Source: Penicillium oxalicum (taxonomy: Eukaryota; Ascomycota; Eurotiomycetes; Eurotiales; Aspergillaceae). From it: 64,000 bases of DNA. The position numbers were made by a program, and so were the translations under genes. Of this stretch, positions 47,084 to 60,474 are shown one piece after another (positions within the stretch are counted from its first letter, which is position 1; each line of letters begins with the position of its first letter). Below the pieces are notes generated by a model. It worked only from the letters and a program-made list of their open reading frames with translations, was not told the DNA's origin and ran no database searches. The stretch is from NCBI RefSeq assembly GCF_001723175.1, contig NC_064652.1, positions 930,001 through 994,000 on the forward strand, written 5' to 3'.

Positions 47084-50000
47084 ATGGAGTCAGCTGAAAA
47101 TTGGATGAATCCTTTCTCCAGTGATGATCTATGGAGAATTTCCAGATTTACCATTGAAGCTCTACCGCCGTTAGAGGATCTCCCTTGGGATACGAACCTA
47201 CCAGGTGCGCAATCCTCACTGTCGCATACTATAGCATAAACTTCCAACTGATGGCAATTCTCTAGCAATCCTCAAGGAGAATCGTCCGCCTGTGCAAGAA
47301 GGTGCTACAGTCGCCGACTCAGTATGGAAACTAGATCTCTTTTCGGATGATATTGAGCGGCCAAACTCTCCAACAGTCTCCACTGTCGGTTCCTCAGACG
47401 ACACCCAATCTACGTCCACGTCTGTTCTCCATGATGCGATTCCAACTGATGAAATCTGGCGATTTGACGTTCTAAATGAAATTTCGGAAACATTGGCGCC
47501 TCGGAAGACGTGGGAGAGGTATCATGATCGTCTACACCATGAGCATGTATCTGCGTATTTCACGGAGTCCGGGCCGAGGGGGTTTGATGCGGCGTTGTCG
47601 CGCCAAGCCAAAACGCATGGAAAACCAATCGCAGGTCGGATGGTCAATGAGAATATCTTCATTCGCTCGGCATTACGTCTCGGTCTTGGTTGGAGCTCGC
47701 CACTGTTTCGCTTCAATGAGTCAACATCAACATTCGACCCTGCGGTCGGCGACTTACGCATCTCTGGGGTCAGCCTATCAATGGTGCAAAGTGTCATATC
47801 CGATGTGCTTCCATGCGGTACGAGGATGCAAAAATTGCGACGTTTTGCAAAGTCAGCCCCGCGTCAATCCACCGATCTGCCAAGTCTATATACGTTACGT
47901 GGAACAATTGGAGTCATTATCTACAACCTTGAGGCACAGGTCCTATCTCTCTCCCGTCAAGTGGATTCAATCTTGCAGGTCTTGACTCTATTCAGAGGTT
48001 GCGAAGATCTGATCAATACTGTCGCGCATATAGTCCAGGTGGCACAAAGGGCAGCTTCCGATGCCGAGCTCACTTCGGTGATCATTGATTGCGCCTCAGT
48101 ATTTGCGCAATCATTCGGTCGAATGGAGAACCTACTCTTTGAGATAGTTGCGCGGGTAACCAGTCCTTGGCTCGAATTTGTTGAACACTGGATTGGGCTC
48201 AGGGCAGTGGACGACGCTCTGGATGGGTCAATATCAGGGGGGAACAGGTTTGTTCAGGTGGACAATTATGATGATTCTACGAAATTCAAGACCGGTTCCA
48301 AGAGAACAGACTACACTTTCATCACGGCCAATGTCCCGTCTTTCATACCGCAAGATTTGGCGCGCACGGTATTTGAGAGTGGGAGGAGCCTGCGCCTTTT
48401 GAAACGATCACACCCTGCTCACCCAATTGGAAGAAAAGACGTGATCTCCCAAGCTGGCAGCCTCGCTTTACAAATTGCGACCACGTGGGATGACATCGAG
48501 CGTATACAACGGCAGGCTGAAGAATACGAGTCAAACCTTCGGCATGAAATTCTTCGGTATCAGCAGAGGCCATCGCACAAGCGACCCTCAACATCTGCTG
48601 CTCTTCCTCACTCCACTCGGACTTTTTCTACTGCATTGGATTCAGTATATGAGTTGTTCGATGTGGATGGTGACAAAACGCTCCAGGGGACTGCGCTCGA
48701 CAAACAGCAATTTGTTAGTAGCAAACTCGCTCAGTTAACGCAGGCTGGGAAGGAGGAGCTGGTCGACACGCACGATATGAACAGTCGCTTTGGCCCTGAA
48801 TTATCATCTGCCCTTCATCTTTCACTCGCTTCAATCATTGGTCTCCAGGCACAGTTGATCGACTATTCGTATCTTCATCATTTATTCAAAGAACATAACC
48901 TACGACAGCACCTGAACGTCCAGAGGCAATTTCAGTTACTTGGAGACGGGTTGTTTGTGACGCGGCTGACCACCTCTCTCTTTGATCCAGAAATGGAGAG
49001 TGGTGAACGCAAGAGAGGTGTGGTTCGAACGGGGATTCATACCGGGTTGCGTCTGGGCAGTCGTGATGGATGGCCCCCGGCAAGCTCCGAACTGCGACTG
49101 GTCCTCAACGGGCTGCTGGGCGAGTGCTATCTTTCTGACGAGAGCACTAATGCCTCTGAAAAGTCGCATCACCAGCAAGACAACGAACTTCCAGGTGGTC
49201 TCAGCTTTGCGATTCGTGACCTCACAGATGAAGAGATTGAGAAATGTAGAGACCCCAATGCGATTGAAGCTTTGGACTTCCTTCGCCTACAGTATAAACC
49301 TCCGACGGCTCTCGAGGTGCTCTTTACCCCGAAATCTCTGGTGCGGTATGATCGACTTTTCAAACACTTGCTGCGTCTACTCCGAATGATCTCTGTGGTC
49401 AAGGACATGGTGCGGGACTCCACCCATCGCGGCTCCAGCTCAGGAGACACGCGGAATGTCTTTCAGCGGTTCCGGATCGACGCACAGCATTTTGTGCTCG
49501 CCCTAAGCGACTATTGCTTCCAGGTTGCGATTGGGTTGAATTGGAGCAACTTTCAGAAGTCGCTCGACAGGATTGAGCATTGCCTCGATCGTGGCGACAT
49601 TGACGGAACCATTGAAGTTGCGCATTCAGTTCCACGGCTGCGTGGGTTCCACGAAGACGTTCTTAATCAGATGCTATTTGCGATGTTTCTCAGCAAGCGG
49701 CACGCTCCTGCGGGCAAATCATTGGACACTATTTTCGGAATCATTTTAGCCTTTGCTCCTCTCTCGAAAGCTGAAGGGTGGAATGGGCTGAGATACGAAA
49801 ATGAAGGACAAGTTCTCCATCTATACTCGACCTTTCGAAAACACACGTCTGCTTTTGCTGCCTACCTGCGCTCCTTGGATCCTGCCAAGACATCTCTCAA
49901 GCCCCCGGGTCAGTCTGGAAAGCTTCTCGGTTCTGCAGTTGACACGATGAGTATTTTCGAGCACCTGCGAATCCGGCTCGACCTGAAAGAGTACTATTGA
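47084..50000 (+). CDS. Gamma-tubulin complex protein (GCP5/6 type, Alp16-like)
   Basis: Exons 47084-47204 and 47266-50000 give 951 residues. Exon 1 begins MESAENWMNPFSSDDLWRIS. The GRIP1 region lies in the first half (VSLSMVQSVISDVLPCGTRMQKLRRF, then LSRQVDSILQVLTLFRG). The GRIP2 region lies in the second half (LPGGLSFAIRDLTDEEIE, then LRLQYKPPTALEVLFTPKSLVRYDRLFKHLLRLLR and the C-terminal FHEDVLNQMLFAMFLSKRH). GCPs assemble with gamma-tubulin into the ring that nucleates microtubules at spindle pole bodies. The long insertion between the GRIP halves and the divergent N-terminus suggest GCP5/6 rather than GCP2/3. The exact subunit is not certain. Confidence 0.8.
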
Positions 50001-51340
50001 TAGGTGGCCAGCTCAGTGGTCAGCACTTTTCGCTGCTGGAGCCGTCCATCTGTCTCAACCCGTCGATTGATTCGAGAGCTTATGTACAATAATGACAAAG
50101 GGCTCGATTTCTATCTCATCTTTCACACATGGTAGGTATAGAAATGAAATGAAGCTGAAAATAATTCGACATGTTGCGTTCGTCCTCGAGGTCTTCCTCG
50201 CTGGGTCCTCTCAACAGCTGGTGTACGGTGACGGATCTGAGACTGAGGCCGGGAGTTTGCATTGCATACAGCGAAGTCCCCGATGTGCCACGGAGAAGAA
50301 GCTCGCACCGCAAACCTATCCAAGTAGGCTGGAGCTGAGTGGTACCTAGAATCTGCAGAACACCACCTGCCATTGGGCTTTCGCTTCGAAGGAAGGATCT
50401 AGATAATACCATATCGCATCATTGGCAGGACCTAAGACATCGTCTATGTCCACGGTGAGGTGAAAACGGGCTGGTATCGCCTGATCCGCATTACTTGATC
50501 TGCGTTCTTGATGTCACTCAAGCAACATTTCGGTCCTGCATCCAATGATGTAATAAAGAGATGCCTAGGTGCTAGTTGAGTCGCCTATATTTGCCGCCGT
50601 CGTGCAAGACTACTGATAAAACAGTGAGACTTGCCAATAAAATCCACGCTGTCGCAATAGAGAGCGCCATCTTAGATGCCCTCTTTTTTAAATAAAATCG
50701 AGACTTTCGAAGAACAGGAAAAAGAAGTGGACGCATCAAGGTGACCTTGAGAGCGATTGCAAACATATTTATCAGGCATAGCGTGCACCTCAAGCTACGT
50801 TACAATAGGTTCATAAATGCGACTAGCTTCGATGGCTCCGAAGAGGTCTTACTTGTTGCTTCGGATGGTGGAGCTGGACGGCAAGGCAACGATTTGCGTC
50901 CGACGAATAAGCATATAGTATAACGGTATAGCTCATGGTCCGCCTTGAAAGGGCGAGGTAGAATATCTACCTTGCCGGTAGTTTTGGGAAGAACATTTGG
51001 GACAATGTGGCGCAAGGCGAAATGATGACACGATTCCTTGGAAAGTTTTGGCAATGACTCGGCAAATCGGACCATGACGAGGCACTGGTAATCGTCCGTT
51101 ATAAGATGGATCCCACTAGGAATGGCACCATTTCCAACTCATTCTGACATGAAGTGAGCAGTCCGAGTTTAGAGTGGATGTGGCTATATTGTCACTATGT
51201 TTTTAAAGACGGGAAAGATATATTGCCCGCTCTTAACAAAACATTAGAGAAAGATGTGGGTGGGTCACAGTATGCTTGAGTAGTGAAGGCTGCTGAAATA
51301 TGCAAACAAAGTAAAGCGCCATGTGGAAGTCATCAAACAA
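50001..51340. other. Convergent 3' intergenic region, GCP gene / niaD
   Basis: 1.34 kb between the two stops. It is AT-rich from 50550 onward. Short frames on both strands have no domain. No tRNA-like cloverleaf was recognised. Confidence 0.5.
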
Positions 51341-54300
51341 TTAAAAGATGTGAATATCCGACTCAGCCCACCCTTGTGTAAGGAGAATATCCTTCGCAGA
51401 CTGTTCCATTGCTTGGGGTCCGCATATCAGCACCATACTGCTTTCCTCGGGACTTGCCCACTCGTGAATCAACTGCGCCGAGATTCTCCCTTGGCGACCT
51501 TTCCAGTTCGCTGAACATTTTGTCAGTGTATGTACGACGGTACACTTTTCGCTATCCTGTGCTGTGTATGTGTCAAGCTCATCGCGGCACAGAATATCTT
51601 CTTCCAACCTGTTTCCGTCCAGCACAACGCATCTTGTCGGGTCACTTGAATCTTGCATGACCGCCCGTAAAACCTGGAAGATTGGCGTGATGCCTGTGCC
51701 TCCACAGATCATTTTGAAAGATTTGACATGACGCTTTTTGCCACCGATGAGTACCTGGCCATTACCCAGGTATTCGAAGCGACCTGTCGGTCCCTTGCAG
51801 TCAATCTCCGTTCCCAGCGGGAGTTGATCAAGAGCCATGGTCATTTTCCCACCGGGCACGTCCGTGGTTGGATGGTAGATCTTGACGAGCAGTTCCATTC
51901 GTCCTTGCATGTTGGTTTCTGAGATGGGGGTGTAGGACCGAATGATAGGTTCTTTGCTGACAGGGTCATTTACTTTGATCATCAGGTGCTGACCGATGGG
52001 CAGACCCAGAAGCTGCGCTTCGTGTTCCAGCTGGAAGACGAAAATCTTGGTGTCCCATGAGACTGTCTTCTTTTCAGATAACCGAAGCTTCGACCAGGCA
52101 TTTGATTGTAGGAAAACCGGGCGCTTCTCTCCTGTCGTTGGATTGGAGTTGGATTGGAGGGCTTTCAGAGCCTCTGGTAGTAATGTGCCAATGTGATAAT
52201 CCGGCATCATCAATTTTGCCGTTTCGCTATCTATAAAACTTGTTAGCGCGAGCTCTGAAAATAAATGTGAGGTTTCGTCCTCTTTTTTTTCTTGACTTAC
52301 GAATTGCGAGAAAGTCTTCCGACACGTCGAGACCAGCAGACGATGTTATGCTGATTGCTCCTCCGGGATGGCCCTCGAGGAACTTTGTGCCATCGTAGAC
52401 TTCGCCGTTGACCACAAACCATGGCTCTCCACTGTCGCTGTGGGCTTTGAGCTCGTCGAAACTGATCAGCCGGCTCACGCCGTCTTTTTTCATGCTGATC
52501 TCCTTTACTGGCTCTTTTTCCCGAGGCTCCTCGCCTTGCTGTCTCTCCCCCCAGTAGCCGTTGGCGAGATCCCCCCCGGCCTTTTTCACTTTCTCCATCC
52601 AACCTCCAGCTTGGGTTGGATGCGTGGGATGTTCAAACCGCAAACTATTGCCATCCCTGGTGATTGTCACTCGAAACCACGGGTTATTCATCATGCCGAG
52701 AACGGACCAGTACATGTCGCGTGGTTGAACGGACATGGCATCGTCCATGGCTCGGAGAAGAAGGGCATCGCTGTTTTCCAAGTCCGCCACGGGGATAGCA
52801 AGAGACCAGAATGACCAGCAAAAACAGGTCTCTCGCTGCCACATGTCGACTTTTCCACCAAATAATTCCCCTTCGTATTCTCGATATCTGTCCTCGGCAT
52901 AGTTGATGTCTGCCAAGCGCCATGCTATTCAAAAGAGACGAAAGAAAAAAGAAATCCCAGATTAGCGAGATTCTATCATGGCAACAGTGATTTGCGTGAA
53001 CTCACATTTGCCCTTGTCCAGCGAGAGCTCTACTCTTGTAATTCTCCGACCTCCTCCGGCGTACGCGTACCCTTTTGCTGTGTAAAACTCTCCACTTGTG
53101 GTCAGGTCGAGTCTCTCTTCATGGGCTGGGTAGACCGTGGCCGAGTTGACATTTAGATCGTAAATCGCATATCGTTCGTCCGTCCACCAGTTCTTATTTT
53201 GCGCCGACATCTCGGGAGAGACCATGGTCCTGCATCAATCACGGTTAGATTTTGTAGACGCCCATACATTCCAGAGATGCTCAAACTCACGGAAGAACCC
53301 GATTGTCATAAACATGATACCAATTGTCGCTCGGAGCATCCGTGACGATCAATCTGGTCAACCATTTCACACTACGACCGCCAATCTGGCCGGGGACAAC
53401 CACTCGGAGCGGGCGTCCATGATCGGGTGTGAGCGGTTCTCCGTTCATTTTGTATGCCAACATGATGCCTTTATTTCGGTCCATCGCCCAGTTGAGTTTG
53501 ACCGAAGTTCCATAAAACCCATTTGGCTACCAATCCTCATTCCCGCGTCAGTCTTCGTTCGGGATGCACTCGTGCTCTTTGCAAACACAGTGAGGACGAG
53601 TCTTACCAATTTATCCGCGCCTTCCATGCACACAAACTTGGCCCTGCGAAGGGGTCGGGCGCTCCGTAAGATATCCGCCATCATTGGACCTGTGAACAGA
53701 GCCGTGGAGAGTCCTGCTGGACCCCAGGAGAATCCTTTGGATTTGCGGACCGTGTTCTGCTCCTTTCGCCGATTGCCTGCACAGACAAGTGTGATAGGGG
53801 CCGTGATCTGATCGTACTTTTCCAGAATGTCTCGCATCGTCAAAGTGATTGGGTTTTCAACAAGCCTGTGGTTCTCGGATGAGTGGCGGATGGTCAGGAC
53901 ATGAATCGTGATTGAGAAGGTTGATGGAAGTATATACTCACCCTTCAATGCGGACTTGCCACTCTGGGATATCCTGGTCCCGTACCTGCGGTACTGGTCC
54001 ATGATTGCGAACGTAAAATAATTCAGGGGAGGTGAGAAATCCTGGTCATTGGTCAGTCTATACCCATTTATTTCCCCGTTATTGCTCTTTTCTTTCCAGA
54101 GAAAGACTGGGGGAGAGGGGCGAGAGAGGTGTCCGTATCTGCGTGTTGAAGACCTTACCTTCATCGAACAATGCTGTCAACGGAGGCTCTGAGTTGAATG
54201 GATGTACTCCTGTTAATCGCAAAAGTCTCGGGTCACGCGGGACATGAAGATCTGGAGTTCCCTTGTCAAGTTCGAGGATTTCGGTTGTACGAAAAGACGG

Positions 54301-54438
54301 TGGAGGGAGAGGAATATCGACTTCTTGTGGTGTTGGAAGATCGTGCAATGGTATCGTTGGCGATTTCTTTAATGAAGCATTATCGACCTCGACGTCAAAG
54401 TACAGAGGAGTCGGAGCCCTCGTGGGGATGGTTGCCAT
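51341..54438 (-). CDS. niaD: Assimilatory nitrate reductase (NADPH) NiaD
   Basis: Seven exons (54438-54159, 54041-53942, 53865-53607, 53526-53291, 53229-53006, 52924-52301, 52230-51341) give 870 residues. Six introns match the classic Aspergillus niaD plan. Reaction: nitrate to nitrite with NADPH, in the cytosol. The molybdopterin domain has the Mo-ligand Cys near 155 (LVCAGNRRKEQ). The Mo dimerisation domain runs to about 480. Cytochrome b5 has heme ligands His552 (HPGG) and His575; the codon for His575 is split by the last intron. The FAD domain has RSYTPIS (672-678). NADPH binding uses GGTGITP (751-757) and CGP near 844. All cofactor residues are present. It diverges from niiA over a shared promoter with NirA and GATA sites, so nitrate induction and ammonium repression are expected. 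Confidence 0.96.
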
Positions 54439-55371
54439 AGTGTCTGATGAATCAATAGATGTGTCGAAATACAGGTTGACAATTTCGTCTTCAATCTGTC
54501 TAGGTCACTCGGCTAGGAGTAGGAAAGCTGATTTTATGAGCGATGTTACCCACTATACCTATTTAAACTAGGGTCTGCTACCATCGCTCTCTGCTATATA
54601 GTTCTCAAGAGCCTGGACAATTAGTTTTCCCGCATTGGGGGTAGAAGGCTCCCCTAGTCATTCCAGCAATCAGCCTTTGCGCGCTCCAGCCCACGTCACC
54701 AGTTAATGAAGAAGATCTGTCTGTGGATGGATCTCCGCGGATCCATAGCTCTGCGTGCGCCTGGTTCACAAACCAATGGCATTCGAAACCAAGCGGCTCA
54801 ATTCCTTGACGAGATTTACCTCTGTTCGCAACGCCTTCCAAACGTCCGATCGTCTTTGATAGTCTACGTGCCTCCCTATCTATAGATCCGCGGGGACCAA
54901 TCACCGCCCGAGATTGCTTATCACCGCTGATGAACGGGTTGGCGGGTCCAGGCCTCGCGTGGATCTGATCTTGTCTTCACTGGGCATGTGGGCTATCGCT
55001 GGTTATCGCCATGCATGGAGACCCCGCGGAGCCTTCGATAAGTGCTTCTGAAGCATCTCCGCGGAAGCTTGTGTGGCGTGAGGTTGATCTGAAACCCAAT
55101 GTCGAGTCGTGCTGCAGTGCCTGGATGTTCCGAGACCCTTGCCCGGTGTAGCCCGTGCCGAAAAAGACGCAGTATCCTTGCACCAAGTAGTCAATGGTAC
55201 TACCTGCTCAAGTGGTAGTGATGATAATACCACCTTGACGGTCATGCCATACCCAGTGATGAGTAATGTCAATTCGATTCCTCTCAAAAAGTCCAGGCAA
55301 TCCCCAGTTTTGCAGCGTAGAGGAATGAGTTTTGCTTTGCGCTTTAATCTTCCGTCTTCTTCACATTCACC
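54439..55371. promoter_or_regulatory. Bidirectional niaD-niiA promoter with NirA and GATA sites
   Basis: A 933-bp shared promoter. Exact matches to the NirA consensus CTCCGHGG: CTCCGCGG at 54733-54740 (plus), its reverse complement at 55024-55031, and CTCCGCGG at 55057-55064 (plus). GATA (AreA, HGATAR) motifs include CGATAA at 55036-55041 between the last two NirA sites, TGATAA at 55222-55227, and TTATC motifs near 54918 and 55002. The cluster at 54.9-55.1 kb resembles the nucleosome-free control region known from A. nidulans. Function is inferred from motif identity and position. Confidence 0.85.
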
Positions 55372-58300
55372 ATGCCCCCAGTATTAGATGGGCTTCGGCA
55401 TAGCGAGCCGATCGACGGCAGCGCCAGTCCGCGTGTTCACCCTCAGCATGACAAGTCGCGACAAAAGATTGTCATTGTTGGGCTGGGGATGGTAGCGATC
55501 GCTTTCATGTAAATCGTCTCCCCTCGTCTCCAGAGAAATGCGGGTCATTTTTGCCTTGACGTGTGGATATTGACATGCCCCCTCAAACAGTGAAAAATTG
55601 ATTAAACAAGACACGGCCGGCCAGTACGACATTCTCGTAATCGGAGAAGAGCCATACATTGCCTACAATCGAGTAGGCTTGTCGACGTTCTTTGAGCATC
55701 GCAAGATCGAGGACTTGTACCTCGAGCCAACGGAATGGGTAAGTCATCTTCTTTCTCTGAGGACGGCAATCATTTACGTTTGATTCATCTTTTTTTTTCA
55801 TTTCTGTTCTCGAGTCCTGCTTGCTAACACTCTTGCAGTATGCCTCATTCAAAGATCGCAAATTCGATTACCACCTCAACACCCGAGTGGTCGCCATTCA
55901 CCCAGAAAATCAGACCGTTCAAACATCATTAGGGGACATCGTCTCCTACGACATCCTGGTGTTGGCCACGGGCTCCGACGCGGTTCTGCCCACTCACACT
56001 CCCGGCCACGATGCCAACGGAGTCTTTGTATACCGCACGATCCAGGATCTGGAACGACTCATTGACTTTGCATCACATCACAAGGGACAGACGGCCGTCA
56101 CGGTCGGAGGTGGCTTACTGGGTTTGGAAGCGGCCAAGGCGATGACCGATCTCGAAGACTTTGGCAACGTCAAGTTAATTGATCGTAACAAATGGGTACT
56201 GGCCCGCCAATTGGATTCCGACGCTGGTTCGTTGGTGACTCGCAAGATTCGTGATCTTGGGCTCGATGTTCTTCATGAGAAGCGAGTCAAGACCGTCAAT
56301 ACCGATGGGGAGAATAACGTGGTGGGAATCACTTTTGAGGACGGAGAGCAGATCGACTGCTGCTGTATTTGTTTCGCGGTATGTTCCACTCGGTCTTGTG
56401 TAGCTTTTTGAGAGGGGGCAAAGGCAAAGTATGCCGAAATAAAAAGCAAAAGCTAACCATCCACGCCAACAGATCGGTATCAAACCAAGAGACGAGCTTG
56501 GGCAATCCGCGGGCATCAAGTCAGGCACTCGGGGAGGTTTCGTGATCGGGGAAAGGTACACAACTAACTCTTGCGTGGCTATCACGTATTATCTTCGACT
56601 GGTCGTAGACACACGAAACGCTAACTACTCTCAACTTAGTCTTCAAACCTCCATTCCCAACATCTATGCCGTGGGCGAATGTGCAAGTTGGGAGAACCAA
56701 ACCTTCGGCATTATCGCTCCCGGCATCGAAATGGCAGACGTGCTTGCGTACAATCTAACCCATGGCCCTGAGGAGCACAAGCGCTTTAGTCGACCCGACC
56801 TCAGCACCAAGCTGAAACTTCTCGGGGTCGACGTGGCCTCCTTTGGAGACTTTTTTGCAGATCGAGATGGTCCCAAATTCTTGCCCGGCGCGCGTCCAGC
56901 CGCCATTGACCAAACCCTGACAGACGAGCGCCGAGTCGAGGAACCGCCCGTCAAGGCATTGACGTACAAGGATCCCTTTGGAGGCGTGTATAAAAAGTAC
57001 CTGTTTACCATGGATGGGAAATTCCTCCTTGGTGGTATGATGATTGGTGATACCAAAGACTATCTCAAGTTGAACCAGATGGTCAAGAGCCAAAAAGAGC
57101 TTGATATACCACCAAGTCAGCTCATTCTTGGGGCACAAGGGGACGGCGACGAGAATGCCGATGATCTGTGAGTCCCATCATGGATCTCTTGCTCTTTTGA
57201 ACAATAACAACCCCCACTAACACTTCCTCCAGGGATGACGGTGTGCAGATCTGCTCCTGTCACAATGTGACCAAGGGCGATGTGGTAGAATCCGTCAAGA
57301 ATGGGACTTGCAAAACGATGGCCGAGGTCAAGTCGTGCACAAAAGCAGGAACGGGCTGCGGTGGCTGTCTGCCACTCGTACAGTCTATTTTCAATAAAAC
57401 CATGAAGGAAATGGGCCAAGAAGTTTCGAATCACTGTCAGTGCTCCAATTTGAATTGATGGTCTCTTTCTTGAGATGCATCGTTGCTAACTCAAAAGGAT
57501 GGTTCCTCTTGACCAGTGTGCCAACACATTCCTTACTCCCGGGCCGATCTCTATAACATCGTTGCCATCAAACAGCTCAAGACATTCCCCGAGGTCATGC
57601 AGGTTGCAGGCAATCATCCGGAATCCCTAGGATGTGAACTGTGCAAACCGGCCATCGGATCGATTCTGTCCAGTTTGTTCAACCCACATATCATGGACAA
57701 AGGGTACAACGATCTCCAAGATACCAATGACAAATTTCTGGCCAATATCCAGCGCAACGGCACGTTTTCCGTCGTCCCTCGAATCGCCGGCGGGGAAATC
57801 ACGGCGGACAAACTGATTGCAATCGGCTCGGTTGCCAAGAAATACGGGCTCTACTGCAAGATCACCGGTGCGCAACGGATCGACATGTTTGGTGCCAAGA
57901 AACAGGATCTGCTGAGCATTTGGACGGAACTCGTCGATGCGGGAATGGAAAGTGGCCATGCGTATGCCAAAGCACTTCGTGCGATTAAGAGCTGCGTCGG
58001 GACGACCTGGTGCCGGTTCGGTGTCGGGGACAGCGTTGGCATGGCTGTTCGACTGGAAGAACGATACAAAAGTGTTCGCGCGCCACACAAATTCAAAGGT
58101 GCCGTCTCGGGCTGTGTGAGAGAATGCGCTGAGGCTCAGAACAAGGAGTGAGTGGAGTCGTTATCTGGTTTTTTTTTTCTCTTTCATTTTTGTTCGTGTG
58201 ACGAGATTGATGCTCATCTGGCCATTTCTCTAGTTTCGGGCTCATTGCAACCGACAAGGGGTTCAACATCTACGTTGGTGGAAACGGCGGCGCAAAACCT

Positions 58301-59233
58301 CGTCATTCGGAGTTACTGGTCACGGATGTGCCTCCAGAGATGGTGATGCCCATCATCGATCGCTACCTGATCTTCTACATCCGGACCGCCGACAAACTTC
58401 AGCGAACTGCCCGCTGGATCGAGAATCTCCCCGGGGGGATCAACTACCTGAAGGAGGTGATCATCGACGACAAGCTCGGGATCTGTGCCGATATGGAGCG
58501 ACAGATGCAAGAGCTCGTGGACAGTTACTTCTGCGAATGGACCGAGACGGTTCGAGATCCCAAACGCAGAAAGGTCTTTCAACAATTCGCCAACACGGAC
58601 GAGACCGTGGAAACGGTCGAAGTCATCCAAGAACGAGCTCAGAATCGACCCACCTACTGGCCGGCAACCTCTGCGCAGGAGGATTTCAAAGGCCACCAAT
58701 GGTCCAGCACTTCCTGGCAGCCACTCCTTCGCGCTGATCACTTCTCAGACGAGCCTCCGCGGGTCTCTTCGGCGAATGTGAAGCGAGGGGACACGCAGCT
58801 GGCCGTGTTCAAGATCAAGGGCAAATTCTACGCCACGCAGCAGATGTGTCCTCACAAGCGTGCCTTTGTACTTTCGGATGGATTGGTCGGAGACGACGAT
58901 GCGGGCAAATACTGGGTCTCGTGCCCGTATCACAAGCGCAATTTCGAACTCAACGGGGAGCAGGCAGGACGGTGCTCCAACGATGAAAGTATGAACATTG
59001 CGACTTTTCCGGTCGAGGAGCGAGAGGATGGATGGGTGTATGCCAAGCTTCCACCGGTGGAAGAGCTGGATGCGATACTGGGAACGGAAAGATGGAAGGT
59101 CAAGAAGGGCGAAGCCCCGGATCCATTCCACAAGATGGATAAACGATACAAGGGGATGAAGGGCAAGAAGATCTCTGCCGGGGAAGGGCAGTCGAAATCG
59201 CTGGCACAGCCTGCCAAGGGAATTGACTGGTAG
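55372..59233 (+). CDS. niiA: Assimilatory nitrite reductase (NAD(P)H) NiiA
   Basis: Eight exons (55372-55508, 55591-55738, 55839-56378, 56473-56555, 56640-57167, 57233-57435, 57517-58147, 58234-59233) give 1089 residues, all in frame. Reaction: nitrite to ammonium using six electrons from NAD(P)H. The N-terminus has the FAD motif [11 protein letters not shown], and [13 protein letters not shown] is the pyridine-nucleotide fold. A BFD-type [2Fe-2S] site uses Cys486, 488, 521 and 524. Siroheme-[4Fe-4S] ligands are Cys706/712 (CVGTTWC) and Cys746/750 (CVREC). The C-terminal Rieske-like domain has Cys962-X-His964 and Cys987-X2-His990, typical of fungal NiiA. All redox centres look intact. It is co-regulated with niaD through the shared promoter. 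Confidence 0.96.
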
Positions 59234-60071
59234 ATTTGTTGTATATGGTCACGGTTGGCTTTTTTGGGTGTTGTTTTGAACAAGCTGCAGCGATAGCATT
59301 TCCATTGGTAGCGCGGTATTCCATTCAATTTTTTTTTTCTTTTTATCATTCTATACTCATCGAATGCATCTGGCAGTGTATCTGCAAATGATTGTTTCCA
59401 TTCAAGTTTTCTCGAGACATGCCAATCCGCACTCGAGTTTCATTTTTTTTATTCCCTCTTTCTTAATCTCCTTGATCTTCCCATTTTAACAGTCTGTGAG
59501 GCTGGAATCCTTGTCCGCTCACTGGCCGCAACGGCCAATTACCATGCACGAGCCGCCCCATCCTTTCTGCACGATGGCTTCAATAAGCACTCTAGTACAA
59601 TCTCGCTTATGACCGTGTGAGTAGACAATGTATCGCACAACCCACGTCTGAGGTCCGTCTGTATCAATGTTCGAACAGGGTGATGCGATTGAGCAATGGT
59701 GTAAACCTGTATAATCATGTGTACTCTAGCTCCCTACTTGGCTATCTAGAGTCTCGATTCGTTTCCATTCAGTCAGGGCTCTTGCCACTCCATACCCAGA
59801 GATTTTTACCGAGCCCCTAGATGAAATTTCAATGTCTTTGCTTTCTTTTTTTTTACTTTTCTAGATTTCTTTGGTTTTTTACCCCCCTAATTTTTTGTCC
59901 CAAGGAAATCACTCGAAGCGCATCCATTCCAGAAGTGGCGATGCGGCTCTTATCGCACCACGCGCCTGATTCATCACGGTCTCCACGTCGCTCCCCCCAG
60001 ATCCCAGAAAAGACAATATACATTAGACGTGTGTCAAGCTCCACAAGATAGGCTATCTGGAGCAACTATTT

Positions 60072-60079
60072 CCGCGGAG
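60072..60079 (-). promoter_or_regulatory. NirA-type site upstream of nrtA (distal)
   Basis: CCGCGGAG, the exact reverse complement of CTCCGCGG, about 1.4 kb upstream of the nrtA ATG. Same sequence as the sites in the niaD-niiA promoter. Confidence 0.6.
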
Positions 60080-60466
60080 CTTCAGATCAAATCTGGGGAA
60101 CTATCAGCTGCCGCAGTCTTCTCTCGACCTGATCCGGAACAGAGCGCTCCTCGCTATCTTCATCTTGACCGGGACCCAATGGGGAGCAGTGCCTTTATCA
60201 GACCCGAGGCACTCGGTGGGCCTCCTCCACTCGAGAGAGTCTCTTGAGGAGCCAAAAGGAAAAGAAAACAAAAAAAAAAGTGGCCCACCACTGGCATCAC
60301 CGAGTTCCAACTCATGCATCTTCAATAACAAATTGCTCCTTTCACTCCTAGTCGAGACCCGCTTCCTGTTTAGGACGGAGGGACCATGCATATCGTCAGG
60401 GATCGGCACTTTAATCAGAGTGTGGCTGTACAGAGGATCAGTGAATTCTGGATCAATGGATCAGGT

Positions 60467-60474
60467 CCGCGGAG
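60467..60474 (-). promoter_or_regulatory. NirA-type site upstream of nrtA (proximal)
   Basis: CCGCGGAG again, about 1.0 kb upstream of the nrtA ATG. Together with the distal copy it supports nitrate control of the transporter. Confidence 0.6.

Noticed and set aside
50880..50960. Possible tRNA-like stretch in the GCP-niaD gap
   Set aside because: No consistent acceptor stem, anticodon arm or GTTCRA T-loop could be matched.
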